DNA of 15,273 nt. Source: Cellvibrionales bacterium UBA2511 (lineage in GTDB: Bacteria; Pseudomonadota; Gammaproteobacteria; Pseudomonadales; Porticoccaceae). The notes beneath the pieces are model-generated. The model worked only from the letters and a program-made list of their open reading frames with translations, was not told the DNA's origin and did no database searches. The translations under genes and the position numbers were made by a program. Shown here piece by piece: positions 8,141-15,273 of the stretch. The stretch's first letter is position 1. Each line of letters opens with the position of its first letter. The stretch lies in NCBI GenBank assembly GCA_002341315.1, contig DDNV01000089.1, positions 1 to 15,273 on the forward strand, read 5' to 3'.

Positions 8141-8935
8141 GTGCTGGTGGATTCACACTGTCATCTGGATCATCTCAATCTGGACGACAATCACAGTTCT
8201 CTTTCCTCAATACTTGACGATGCCCGTCAGCGGGGTGTCGGTGCCTTTCTTGGCATCGGTGTCGACCTGAACAGTTCGGCAAGACTGATTGAGCTGGCGG
8301 AATCCAATCGGGATGTTCTGGTTTCTGTGGGCGTTCATCCGCTCCAGGAAACGTTGCCTGCATTGCCTGAAGTCGATGACTTGATCCGAATTGCCAGCCA
8401 TCCAGCCGTCGTGGCAGTGGGAGAAACTGGCCTTGATAACTATTACAGCCCGGACTCAGCGGCGTGGCAGGAAGAAAGTTTCATTCGCCATTTAAAGGTG
8501 GCAGATCAACTGAACAAACCCGTGGTTGTGCACACACGACAGGCTCAGCAACAAACGCTGGCTATTCTGCGAGCACATGTGAATCAGGATGTCGGCGGGG
8601 TTTTACACTGCTTTACCGAGACCTGGGCGATGGCTGAAGCCGCCATAGCGATGAATTTTTATATTTCCTTTTCCGGAATTATTACCTTTCGCAATGCCGC
8701 TGCCTTAAGAGAGGTGGTCAAAAAAGTGCCGCTCGATAGATTGTTGGTGGAAACGGATGCGCCCTGGCTGGCGCCGGTACCCTATCATGGCAAACAAAAC
8801 TTGCCCGGCCATGTGGTAGAAGTGGCGCAGATGGTCGCCGATATAAAAGGTATTTCTTATCAGCAGGTTGCCGAAACGACGACCGCCAACTTCTCCGCAC
8901 TTTTTCTCAGTGGACAATTGTTCAGGCATTCGTGA
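8141..8935 (+). CDS. ycfH: TatD-family metal-dependent hydrolase, YcfH type
   Basis: A 264-residue TIM-barrel metallohydrolase of the amidohydrolase superfamily; TatD relatives are 3'-5' DNases, while YcfH's physiological substrate is not settled. Metal ligands are all present: HCH (His6, His8; DSHCHLD), Glu95 (VGETGLD), His131 (VVVHTR), His156 (LHCFTE) and Asp206 (VETDAPWLAP). The FYISFSGIITFRNA segment and overall sequence match E. coli YcfH rather than TatD itself, and ycfH is also the E. coli neighbour after holB. The start is GTG 8141 (MLVDSHCHL, cf. E. coli MFLVDSHCHL), with ACAGG 9 nt upstream. It is 25 nt after pilZ and is the last gene of the rightward run. Confidence 0.95.
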   Translation: MLVDSHCHLDHLNLDDNHSSLSSILDDARQRGVGAFLGIGVDLNSSARLIELAESNRDVLVSVGVHPLQETLPALPEVDDLIRIASHPAVVAVGETGLDNYYSPDSAAWQEESFIRHLKVADQLNKPVVVHTRQAQQQTLAILRAHVNQDVGGVLHCFTETWAMAEAAIAMNFYISFSGIITFRNAAALREVVKKVPLDRLLVETDAPWLAPVPYHGKQNLPGHVVEVAQMVADIKGISYQQVAETTTANFSALFLSGQLFRHS

Positions 8936-9006
8936 TCGTCCAGCTTCCCTATGGCAAAAACGGCCTGCTTGGCTTATCTGCGATAATCACTTTAATGCAC
9001 AGCTGA

Positions 9007-9047
9007 CTACTTTCCTCCCGGAGCATCGATGCTTGGGAGGAAAGTAG
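9007..9047. repeat. 41-nt near-perfect palindromic hairpin in the convergent ycfH / DUF4340 gap
   Basis: CTACTTTCCTCCC (9007-9019) is the exact reverse complement of GGGAGGAAAGTAG (9035-9047). Between them AGCATCGATGCT (9022-9033) is itself a palindrome, leaving only GG/T unpaired. The gap 8936-9078 separates two convergent genes, so a shared terminator is expected, but no T-tract follows on either strand. It could act as an mRNA 3'-end stabiliser, a rho-linked stop, or a dispersed palindromic element. Nothing else stands out in this gap. Confidence 0.85.
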
Positions 9048-9078
9048 GTCGGGGAGGGGCTGTTCTCGGAATTATTCG

Positions 9079-10026
9079 TCACTCTTCTTTGTCTTCGATC
9101 TTTTGTTCTTCCTGTGAAGCAACTATCAACTGACTGGATTGGGCGATCTCTTCGTAGTCACTTTTTGCAAAAGTAAACAAGGTATCTCTATCGTTGCGCT
9201 GCACGAAGTGTTGTCCATTATTTTCGTGGAATGTATAGCGCCATCTGTTATCACCAGATGTGACATCCAGCTTTACGGCATGACCCTCGGCGAGATCAGG
9301 TTTGTCCTTCACCAAACCCGTCACACGGAGTTTTTTCAGGCTGCTGAGCAGGTTCTCAATTTCCTGTTGATTTTTGGCCACGGGATTGGCTTGATTTTTC
9401 AGAATGGAGGGGCTTTTGTGGGATAACTGCCAGCTTTCGCCACTTTTCACCAAGACAAAGTCAGCTCCCTCAATACGGTCAACGTTGTTAGCTGCCAACA
9501 GAGACCTGTCCAACCAGTCAGTGGTTTTTGGGAGAATATCGGCCAGTTCCAGTTCTACCACATAAACCTGGTCACTCCCGGCCTTTCTTATGTGTCGTTG
9601 TTTGAGTCCCGGCGATGAGCCGATCAGAATTTCACTGAGCAGGTTTTCTCCGCTGTGGATGGCTATTCGACGTTGGGCATTTTCTTGATCCACCTCGAAA
9701 CGGGAGTGGCTGGTCAGGTTTGTGGCAACCGGCCATGTCACTTTAAGTTGTTCAAACTTCTCCAGTAAATCATTCACCTTGTCAGTCTGGGCGAGCAGCC
9801 CATGTCCCAGTAATTGCCACTCGCCACGGTTCTTGCTCTGGCCCAGGCCCAGTGAGACGGTACCGGTCTCTGAGGTAATCGTGACCTTATCGACATTCTC
9901 CCAGTGGATATCCAGCAGAGCCTGGGGCAGGTTGCTGTTAGATTGATTCTGGGCGTACCACCACAGACCTGCGATGATGATCAGCTGGATGGCCAAAAGG
10001 CCGCTCAACGCGGTTTTTATATTCAT
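9079..10026 (-). CDS. DUF4340 domain-containing membrane-anchored protein
   Basis: A 315-residue protein with one N-terminal hydrophobic segment (about 7-25, LSGLLAIQLIIIAGLWWY), then a predicted periplasmic region. Sequence marks of DUF4340 include the early VDKVTITSETG...SKNRGEWQLL part, a repeated half (VDRIEGADFVLVKSGESWQLSH, about 182-203) and DNRWRYTFHENNGQHFVQRNDRDTLF near the end. The two 'VDxITI...W.L' halves suggest an internal duplication, usual for this family. The C-terminus is strongly acidic/charged (EEQKIEDKEE). ATG 10026 has AGGAG (plus strand 10036-10040) 9 nt upstream. It lies 14 nt after the permease/GldG fusion gene and is surely cotranscribed. DUF4340 commonly accompanies GldG-like ABC transporters; its biochemical role is unknown. 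Confidence 0.85.
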   Translation of the reverse strand: MNIKTALSGLLAIQLIIIAGLWWYAQNQSNSNLPQALLDIHWENVDKVTITSETGTVSLGLGQSKNRGEWQLLGHGLLAQTDKVNDLLEKFEQLKVTWPVATNLTSHSRFEVDQENAQRRIAIHSGENLLSEILIGSSPGLKQRHIRKAGSDQVYVVELELADILPKTTDWLDRSLLAANNVDRIEGADFVLVKSGESWQLSHKSPSILKNQANPVAKNQQEIENLLSSLKKLRVTGLVKDKPDLAEGHAVKLDVTSGDNRWRYTFHENNGQHFVQRNDRDTLFTFAKSDYEEIAQSSQLIVASQEEQKIEDKEE

Positions 10027-10040
10027 CGTCTGAAGCTCCT

Positions 10041-12923
10041 TTATTTGGCTAGCACATCAAGATAATGCTGTTGACGGGAACGCTGCTGCTTCCGCTGAAT
10101 CAGTGCAATGATCGCCAATGCCAAAATAGCCAGCGCATAGTTCAGATACTCCCAGAAAATCTGGGTATCATGATCCATTGGTGGCAGTGTTCTGTTGAAC
10201 TGACCTCTTGCTCGAATACTGAGCATGCTGGCGTCTTCAAGCGCCCAGTCCACCGTATTTGCCATCAACTGCATCGGATTCAGGTATTCGCTGCCCGCTG
10301 CGGAGTTCGCCATAGTCATGGTTTGATCGCGCAGAAAATCATTTGAGCTATACAGGATGATTCTCGCCGAGGATGGTGAGTGTTCGGTCACACTGGAAAA
10401 GCCCGCAAGGGATGTCCCGGTTTCTGTGTCGCTTGACGCATCATCCTCTGCCATTAACGGTGATTCTTTTCCCACAAAGTAAGAGGTGAAACGACCTTCA
10501 CTGATAACACCGAGCAAATAGGATTTCTCCTCTTTTGGTAGGGGGAACGCTGCGAAACCGTTTTCGTCAATTTCGGGCATGATGTCCATGTTGTCGGATA
10601 TCCAGGAACGCGCCGAGCTGCGAATCAACTCCGTAATCTCCCGATCGGCCTGCTTTTCAGCGTCGATGGTGATCGGTGAGGCCCAGGCTACTGTGACCTG
10701 TGGGATGTTGGCCGAAATTGGATTTTCCTCGTTTAATCCTTCCCCCCGAGCGTCGATAAAATAGGGGTAGTCAATGACTCGGATTTCCTGAACCCTATGG
10801 CCGCGCACATTACGGATCATGGGCATCGGGAAGGAAGCATTTTGAGCATCCAGAACCAGCTTGTCTTCAATGTTGAAACCGTGATGGCTCAGCCAATCCT
10901 GAAATGCCCCCTGAAGCTTTGCCACGCCAAGCCCCTGTTGTGTCAGGGTAGTAGTAAACGGCGATGCTGAAGCGACGACGGTGCCGCCTTTCATCAGAAA
11001 CTGATCGATGGCAAAGAGTTCCTTGTCTTTCAAATTGTTTGGTGCTGCGATCACCAGAATATCTGCATCTGCCGATATGCTGCCGTCACTCAGGTCTTCC
11101 TGGGTAACATTGAGTTCGGCGCCCAGGGTTTCCTCCAACTGGACAAAGCGGGGAGTAGATATCCCGTATTGTTCCGTTTTCTCATCCACCTTTGGAGTTA
11201 CCAGCGCTACATTTTTAGTGATGCCGGAGGCGAAGCGCTTGATGCTGGTCTTCAGGTTGCGTTCGAAACTTGTTCTGGTGGGCTCCTCAAAAGGAATTTG
11301 CCTTACCTGGTCGCCCTGTTCCAGGGTCAGATAAAAATAAAAGCGCTCGTCGCTGAATAGGCTTCTGGACATCGGCTTGAAGCCATATTTGCTAGCCAGC
11401 GCCTGTACCACCTGAGCATCGTCTGCATTGGGGGCTACATGGTTGACGACCAGTTGATCGTCAGCCTGCTGCTGTAGCGTATCGATGACGTCAGTGATGG
11501 CTTTTTTATACTCGACAAGCTCCCCCGGCAGTTGTTGGTCTTCTGAGATATACGTGTTCAGCACGAGTGTGCCGTCCACCATATCGAACAGATTGCCACC
11601 GCTGCGATAACTGTTGAGTACTTTCTTTAAACTGCGGGTGAGATCATATTCAGGATTGCGAAGTTGCACCTCAAGGCTGTTGTCTCCCTGTGATTTCACT
11701 TCAATCAAATCCTGAAAACCCAGTACTTCAAATTCGTCGCCGTATTGCACCAGGATATTAAAATAGGAGTTCACGATGGCAGACTGATAACGGTCGGCTA
11801 CCTGCAGTGGTGTCGCCCGAATGCTGTATTTGGTGTTTGCTTCTTCCTCCAGTTCCGGGTTGGTCACCGGGTCGAGGAACTCCACGCGAACTTTGCCCTT
11901 GCCCGCAATTTCGTATTCCCGAATCAGGTCTTTCATGCGGGGTACCAGAGGTGCCAGCAACGGGTGAGTTTTACTGCTGAAATACCCGCGAATTAACAGC
12001 GGTTCCTCTACCTGATCCAGGTGCTGCCGGGTGGCATCAGAGATGGAATAAATATCACCCTCGGTAGTATCAATGCGCAGCAGGTTCACTTGCCCAAGCC
12101 AGAGATTGGCCAGCACCGCATTGGCCAACAGTAATCCGGTGATCGCACGCCAGTTCTGATGTCGAGGTGTGCGTTTGAGGTTTGCCCAGCGCTCTTTTTC
12201 GAGAAAAAATGTGTTTAATGTCAGAAATACAATGATGATACTGAAGTAGTAATAGAGGTCCCGGATATCGATGACCCCTCGGGTAATTGAGTCAAATCGA
12301 GAGCCTGTCCCGAGCATTCTCAGCCATTCCCCAGTTGTATTGCCAAATAAATCTGTAATGGTGGCCGTGCCCACCAGATAAAACAAACCACAGACCCCGA
12401 CAGAACAGATCAGACTGATAATCTGGTTGTCGCTTCGGGCTGATACAAACAAACCAATGGACAGATAGGCTGCGCCCAGTAACAGGGCGGCGATATAGCC
12501 TGCCCAGACCGGCCCCCAGTCGAGCTCGCCCAGCTGTGCAACGGTGAAGGGAAGTGGCAGTGTCATCAGCAATGCTATGGCCAATAACAGCAGGCAACCG
12601 AGGAATTTACCCAGAACAAAATGCCACAGGGGGAGTGGTTGGGTCAGCACATGTTCCAGGGTGCCTGTGCGCCGTTCTTCACTCCATAGTCGCATTGTCA
12701 GAGTGCTTGTCAGGAAAATCAGTAATACGGGCATCCATTCAAAAAGTGGGCGGACATCCGTAATATTTCTGGAGAAGAACGATTCGCCCCAGAAAAAAAT
12801 AAACAGACTGATACCCGCGAAAGCGGCGAGGAACAGGTATGCAGTTGGTGAAGCAAAGAAAATGGCTATTTCTTTGGCGGCAATGCGGCGAATCTGGGGC
12901 AGATGTCTTTTTTCAGGCTGCAT
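10041..12923 (-). CDS. Fused ABC-2 permease (GldF-like) and GldG-like periplasmic protein
   Basis: A 960-residue protein. Residues 1-245 form an ABC-2 permease with about six membrane segments (near 26-46, 62-79, 103-125, 140-160, 168-190, 226-240) and the family's RLWSEERRTGTLEHVLTQPL motif (78-97). A further membrane segment (261-279) leads into NLLRIDTTEGDIYSISDATR (280-299), the typical start of GldG/ABC_transp_aux proteins, then a large periplasmic part to about 925, a last membrane helix (926-942) and a basic tail. GldF and GldG are separate proteins in Bacteroidetes gliding systems. ATG 12923 has AGGAG at 7 nt and overlaps the ATPase stop by 11 nt; an upstream in-frame extension to 13013 lies inside the ATPase gene and is not used. 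Substrate unknown. Confidence 0.9.
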   Translation of the reverse strand: MQPEKRHLPQIRRIAAKEIAIFFASPTAYLFLAAFAGISLFIFFWGESFFSRNITDVRPLFEWMPVLLIFLTSTLTMRLWSEERRTGTLEHVLTQPLPLWHFVLGKFLGCLLLLAIALLMTLPLPFTVAQLGELDWGPVWAGYIAALLLGAAYLSIGLFVSARSDNQIISLICSVGVCGLFYLVGTATITDLFGNTTGEWLRMLGTGSRFDSITRGVIDIRDLYYYFSIIIVFLTLNTFFLEKERWANLKRTPRHQNWRAITGLLLANAVLANLWLGQVNLLRIDTTEGDIYSISDATRQHLDQVEEPLLIRGYFSSKTHPLLAPLVPRMKDLIREYEIAGKGKVRVEFLDPVTNPELEEEANTKYSIRATPLQVADRYQSAIVNSYFNILVQYGDEFEVLGFQDLIEVKSQGDNSLEVQLRNPEYDLTRSLKKVLNSYRSGGNLFDMVDGTLVLNTYISEDQQLPGELVEYKKAITDVIDTLQQQADDQLVVNHVAPNADDAQVVQALASKYGFKPMSRSLFSDERFYFYLTLEQGDQVRQIPFEEPTRTSFERNLKTSIKRFASGITKNVALVTPKVDEKTEQYGISTPRFVQLEETLGAELNVTQEDLSDGSISADADILVIAAPNNLKDKELFAIDQFLMKGGTVVASASPFTTTLTQQGLGVAKLQGAFQDWLSHHGFNIEDKLVLDAQNASFPMPMIRNVRGHRVQEIRVIDYPYFIDARGEGLNEENPISANIPQVTVAWASPITIDAEKQADREITELIRSSARSWISDNMDIMPEIDENGFAAFPLPKEEKSYLLGVISEGRFTSYFVGKESPLMAEDDASSDTETGTSLAGFSSVTEHSPSSARIILYSSNDFLRDQTMTMANSAAGSEYLNPMQLMANTVDWALEDASMLSIRARGQFNRTLPPMDHDTQIFWEYLNYALAILALAIIALIQRKQQRSRQQHYLDVLAK

Positions 12924-13893
12924 CTTTTGTCTCCTCTGCTGGTGTCTGCACCGGGGCGGTATTGACCTCCCTGAAAAGGGTTTCAAGATCGCGTTTTTCC
13001 TGGCTGATGCCATAGATATCGATGTCCGCCTGCACCAGCAGCCGGGTTATTTTAGGGACCAGTTTTTGCGGATTGGTGTCACCCTCAACACGCAGGCGGT
13101 AGTGGAAAGGCGATTGGTTGGCTTGAGCCGTCTGGTCGGGCAGTGGCTCAATAGCAAGCTTGTCTTCCAATGAAGACAATGCTGAATTCACGGCTGTTAT
13201 GCCGGCGGATGCTACCAGGCGCAATGTGTTGCTCCTGCGCAATTCCTCAAGCCCTGCATCGACGGCCAGTCGGCCATGTCGGATAATCAGTGCCCGATCA
13301 CAAATGGCGTCCACTTCCTGCATGATGTGCGTAGAGAGAATGACAGTCGCTTTGCTGGCAAGTGTTTTAATGAGTATTCTCATCTGCTCGGTCTGGGTTG
13401 GATCAAGCCCGTTGGTCGGCTCGTCCAGAATCAGTATTCTTGGCTTGCCGAGAATTGCCTGCGCGACGCCAACGCGCTGCTTATAACCCCTTGAGAGCGT
13501 GGCTATGGGAGAAAGCAGCTTGTCGACCAGTGCGGTTTCCCGAATAACGCGTCTTATTTCCTGAACTTTATCTTCCTCTGCAAGGCCTTTCATATCACCC
13601 ACATAATCCAGGTAATCGGCCACGGTCATTTCGGGATAGATGGGGAGGTTTTCCGGAAGGTAACCGATCTCAAGCTGTGCTTTTTTGGGATCAATCTGCA
13701 AATCAATATTATCAATCGTGATGCTACCGTTATTGGGTTCCAGGTAACCACTGAGCATTTTCATGATGGTGGTTTTCCCGGCACCGTTGTGGCCGAGCAG
13801 GCCGACGATTTCGCCGTGATCGATTTTGAAATTCACCTCATCCACAGCTTTATAATCGCCATAGAAGCGGGTTAACCGGGTAACTTCCAGCAT
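12913..13893 (-). CDS. ABC transporter ATP-binding protein, GldA-like
   Basis: A 326-residue ATPase with Walker A GHNGAGKT (34-41), signature LSRGYKQR (133-140; Arg in place of the usual Gly-rich LSGGQ), Walker B LILDEP (154-159), D-loop GLDP and the switch His189 (STHIMQEV). The Q-loop Gln is replaced by Glu (IGYLPENLPIYPEMTV, Glu81), common in the GldA/ABC-2 group. The C-terminal ~100 residues (about 225-326) form an accessory domain. ATG 13893 has a perfect AGGAGG (plus strand 13898-13903) 4 nt away. It is the first gene of a leftward operon and overlaps the permease gene by 11 nt, so ATPase and permease are translationally coupled. It powers the transporter from the cytoplasmic face. Confidence 0.94.
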   Translation of the reverse strand: MLEVTRLTRFYGDYKAVDEVNFKIDHGEIVGLLGHNGAGKTTIMKMLSGYLEPNNGSITIDNIDLQIDPKKAQLEIGYLPENLPIYPEMTVADYLDYVGDMKGLAEEDKVQEIRRVIRETALVDKLLSPIATLSRGYKQRVGVAQAILGKPRILILDEPTNGLDPTQTEQMRILIKTLASKATVILSTHIMQEVDAICDRALIIRHGRLAVDAGLEELRRSNTLRLVASAGITAVNSALSSLEDKLAIEPLPDQTAQANQSPFHYRLRVEGDTNPQKLVPKITRLLVQADIDIYGISQEKRDLETLFREVNTAPVQTPAEETKDAA

Positions 13894-13903
13894 GTGTCCT
13901 CCT

Positions 13904-14181
13904 ACGCTGACGTAATTTTATTGTTTTATAACGGGGGCAATCGGGTGGTTTTCCTCGGGGGAGGGGGGCGAGCCAATATTGACGGGCGAGGTAGGGTTTT
14001 ATCGCAGAATATAACTATCACTTCCGGATTTCCTGTTCTTTCGGTTGGGCTCTTTTAGCTCCAGTCGGGCTGTTCAGGCTTTCAGCTGCTCATGATTGGG
14101 GCTTGGATAAAAAATTCAAGCACTCGAAATTTACAGATGGGATAAAGCAGAAAAAGTTCCCGGAAATGATAGTGAAGTTGC
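13904..14181. other. Non-coding gap between the Ap4A phosphorylase gene and the ABC operon
   Basis: This 278-nt stretch must hold the end of the Ap4A phosphorylase transcript and the promoter of the leftward ABC operon. A minus-strand TATAAA (plus 13925-13930) is a possible -10 about 32 nt before the ATPase start, without a recognisable -35. On the minus strand AAATTTC...GAATTTTTTAT (plus about 14110-14132) is a weak terminator-like stem with a T-run. The inverted repeat at 14014-14173 covers most of the remainder. No convincing gene was seen. Confidence 0.5.
14014..14173. repeat. Imperfect 14-bp inverted repeat spanning 160 nt
   Basis: ACTATCACTTCCGG (14014-14027) and CCGGAAATGATAGT (14160-14173) are reverse complements at 13 of 14 positions, with 132 nt between. 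The right arm ends 8 nt before the Ap4A phosphorylase stop codon. The arrangement resembles the terminal repeats of a miniature element, but no target-site duplication is visible at the edges. It could also be chance or a long-range RNA pairing. Confidence 0.5.
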
Positions 14182-15099
14182 TCAATCCGGCGTCACATTT
14201 TTCAATAATTCGAGACAGCCAATCTGATTCAGCTGTGTGAGTTGCTGATCATCTTTGACCAGGATGGTGCCGGCAAACCCCAGCGCATTTATCGCCAGGT
14301 CTTTAAAGCTGCTTTGGTTGCGCGGAACCACCCACATGTGTTCTCTGGTCATCAGCAGATTGTGTGCCGGTGCCAGGCCGTCAGTCAGATTGTGCAGTTC
14401 AAGTTCACTGAGCATCCTATGATAATTCCGGCAGTTGAGCTCGGCGCAGCGTCTGATCTCATCGGGCCCGCTGCCAACGAGATAAGCTGTTCTTGCAACT
14501 CTGTGTGGAAATGGCAGTGTTGACTGCTTGCTGTCTTCTGCAGCCAAGGGCAGGTGTTTGAACAACGGCTCGAAGGGGTAGTTGTTGTCGGTCTCATTCT
14601 TGATCCTGGGAAAGGGAATCATCTGCAGGTGTTTGTGGGTAATGCTTGAACCGGCTTCGGGTCCGCCATTAAAAAAAACCAATCCCTGTCGGGCTTGCAG
14701 GCAAATCAAAGCTGCATGAAAGTCTTCGCTATTGAGTGGTTCACGCTGATAGGCGAACTCTGTTGTTACCATCAGTATGTGATGATCCATCACGTTAAAC
14801 TTATTTAACAGGCAGCGGTAATGCTCTGTCAGTTCACCTACATAAAGCCCCGGTTCGTAGGGTAAAAAAGGGTCAAAGTCCTCGGGTTTTTTAGTCTGGG
14901 AGGCCGCATCTTTAGTCGCCTTTGATTTGCGGGCAAGGTTGGCCACAACTCTGATTTGCAGGTGGAGGGTGTGTTGGCCAAGTGTAACCTGTTGCTCGAT
15001 ACAGCGGGTGGGAATCGATTTAAGTGCCCCGGATGAGAGGGCCGACTGCGTAACCGTCTTTACTTGTTGCCAGAGTGCTGTCCCGTAAAGATTACTCAA
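14182..15099 (-). CDS. ATP adenylyltransferase (Ap4A phosphorylase)
   Basis: This 305-residue protein splits diadenosine tetraphosphate with phosphate into ATP and ADP. It belongs to the GalT/HIT superfamily: HKHLQ (155-159) is the HxHxQ catalytic motif, preceded by FFNGGPEAGSSI (142-153). NHILM-like DHHILMVTTEFAYQ (105-118) and the C-terminal APAHNLLMTREHMWVVPR (243-260) and LGFAGTILVK are typical of Apa1/Apa2 relatives. The N-terminus LWQQVKTVTQSALSSGALKSIPT also fits. The start is taken as TTG 15099, which has AGGAG (plus 15106-15110) at 6 nt and puts the protein at family length. An open frame extends back to an ATG at 15246, but that part shows no family similarity and overlaps the divergent trmH. 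Most gammaproteobacteria use ApaH instead. Confidence 0.92.
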   Translation of the reverse strand: MSNLYGTALWQQVKTVTQSALSSGALKSIPTRCIEQQVTLGQHTLHLQIRVVANLARKSKATKDAASQTKKPEDFDPFLPYEPGLYVGELTEHYRCLLNKFNVMDHHILMVTTEFAYQREPLNSEDFHAALICLQARQGLVFFNGGPEAGSSITHKHLQMIPFPRIKNETDNNYPFEPLFKHLPLAAEDSKQSTLPFPHRVARTAYLVGSGPDEIRRCAELNCRNYHRMLSELELHNLTDGLAPAHNLLMTREHMWVVPRNQSSFKDLAINALGFAGTILVKDDQQLTQLNQIGCLELLKNVTPD

Positions 15100-15234
15100 T
15101 GGGTTCTCCTGAATTAAACCGTTGCTGATAAGTGCCGCGCAGAAATTATTTTGCGCATGACTCAATCTGCCTGCAAGCATCAGGTTACAATTTGTTGGCT
15201 TATCAATCCGTTCCCCAATCAGGCATGCTAAATA

Positions 15235-15273
15235 ATGACGCCGCAACGCTTTGAGAAAATTCAGCAGGTGCTG
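15235..15273 (+). CDS. trmH: tRNA (guanosine-18-2'-O)-methyltransferase TrmH, 5' end only
   Basis: Thirteen codons, MTPQRFEKIQQVL, reach the window edge. This is the N-terminal helix that opens gammaproteobacterial TrmH (SpoU) proteins (E. coli MNPTRYARICEML), normally followed by a conserved RRQPDLTV. TrmH methylates the 2'-OH of G18 in tRNA. There is no strong Shine-Dalgarno sequence before ATG 15235. The 135-nt gap to the divergent Ap4A phosphorylase start holds TACAAT (15186-15191), a possible -10 without a clear -35. Identification rests on few residues, so it is probable rather than certain. Confidence 0.7.
   Translation, partial: MTPQRFEKIQQVL

Noticed and set aside
12924..13013. A 30-residue N-terminal extension of the permease-GldG protein
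   Set aside because: It lies inside the ABC ATPase gene, is basic and unlike ABC-2 permeases, while ATG 12923 has AGGAG at 7 nt.
15100..15246. N-terminal extension of the Ap4A phosphorylase to ATG 15246
   Set aside because: No family similarity, would overlap the divergent trmH start, and a TTG with a good ribosome binding site lies at family length.

Overview
The window reads as chromosomal DNA from a gammaproteobacterium of the Pseudomonas / marine Cellvibrio-like kind. The evidence is the gene order maf(yceF) < > yceD-rpmF-plsX-fabD-fabG-acpP ... pabC-mltG-tmk-holB-pilZ-ycfH(tatD family), which is the pseudomonad version of the E. coli fab cluster (pilZ after holB, no fabH between plsX and fabD). 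The proteins are close in length and motifs to their Pseudomonas and E. coli counterparts. Assignment below class level is inference. No mobile element, CRISPR array, rRNA or tRNA was seen.

Region 1 (1-4152): lipid and ribosome supply. The 5' end of a maf/yceF gene leaves on the minus strand. A near-consensus promoter (TTGACA-17-TATTAT) then fires rightward into yceD (DUF177), rpmF (ribosomal protein L32), plsX, fabD and fabG, all closely spaced. A hairpin-rich 174-nt gap precedes acpP, which ends in a strong symmetrical terminator. FabF, normally between acpP and pabC, is absent.

Region 2 (4194-8935): pabC (folate), mltG (peptidoglycan lytic transglycosylase), tmk (dTMP kinase), holB (DNA polymerase III delta'), pilZ (type IV pilus assembly) and a YcfH/TatD-family nuclease. 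pabC/mltG and tmk/holB overlap, suggesting translational coupling.

Region 3 (9007-13903, minus strand): after a convergent intergenic region holding a 41-nt near-perfect hairpin, a three-gene operon is read leftward. It encodes an ABC ATPase (GldA-like), a 960-residue fusion of an ABC-2 permease (GldF-like) with a GldG-like periplasmic protein, and a membrane-anchored DUF4340 protein. Each gene has a good ribosome binding site and the first two overlap by 11 nt. This is the least characterised system in the window: a recognisable family whose substrate in proteobacteria is, to my knowledge, not established.

Region 4 (13904-15273): a 278-nt non-coding stretch with a 14-bp imperfect inverted repeat, then a minus-strand ATP adenylyltransferase (Ap4A phosphorylase) that appears to start at TTG. 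A divergent trmH begins at 15235 and runs off the window. Several genes here have non-ATG starts (plsX TTG, mltG GTG, ycfH GTG, Ap4A phosphorylase TTG), so default ATG-based gene models would misplace their N-termini.
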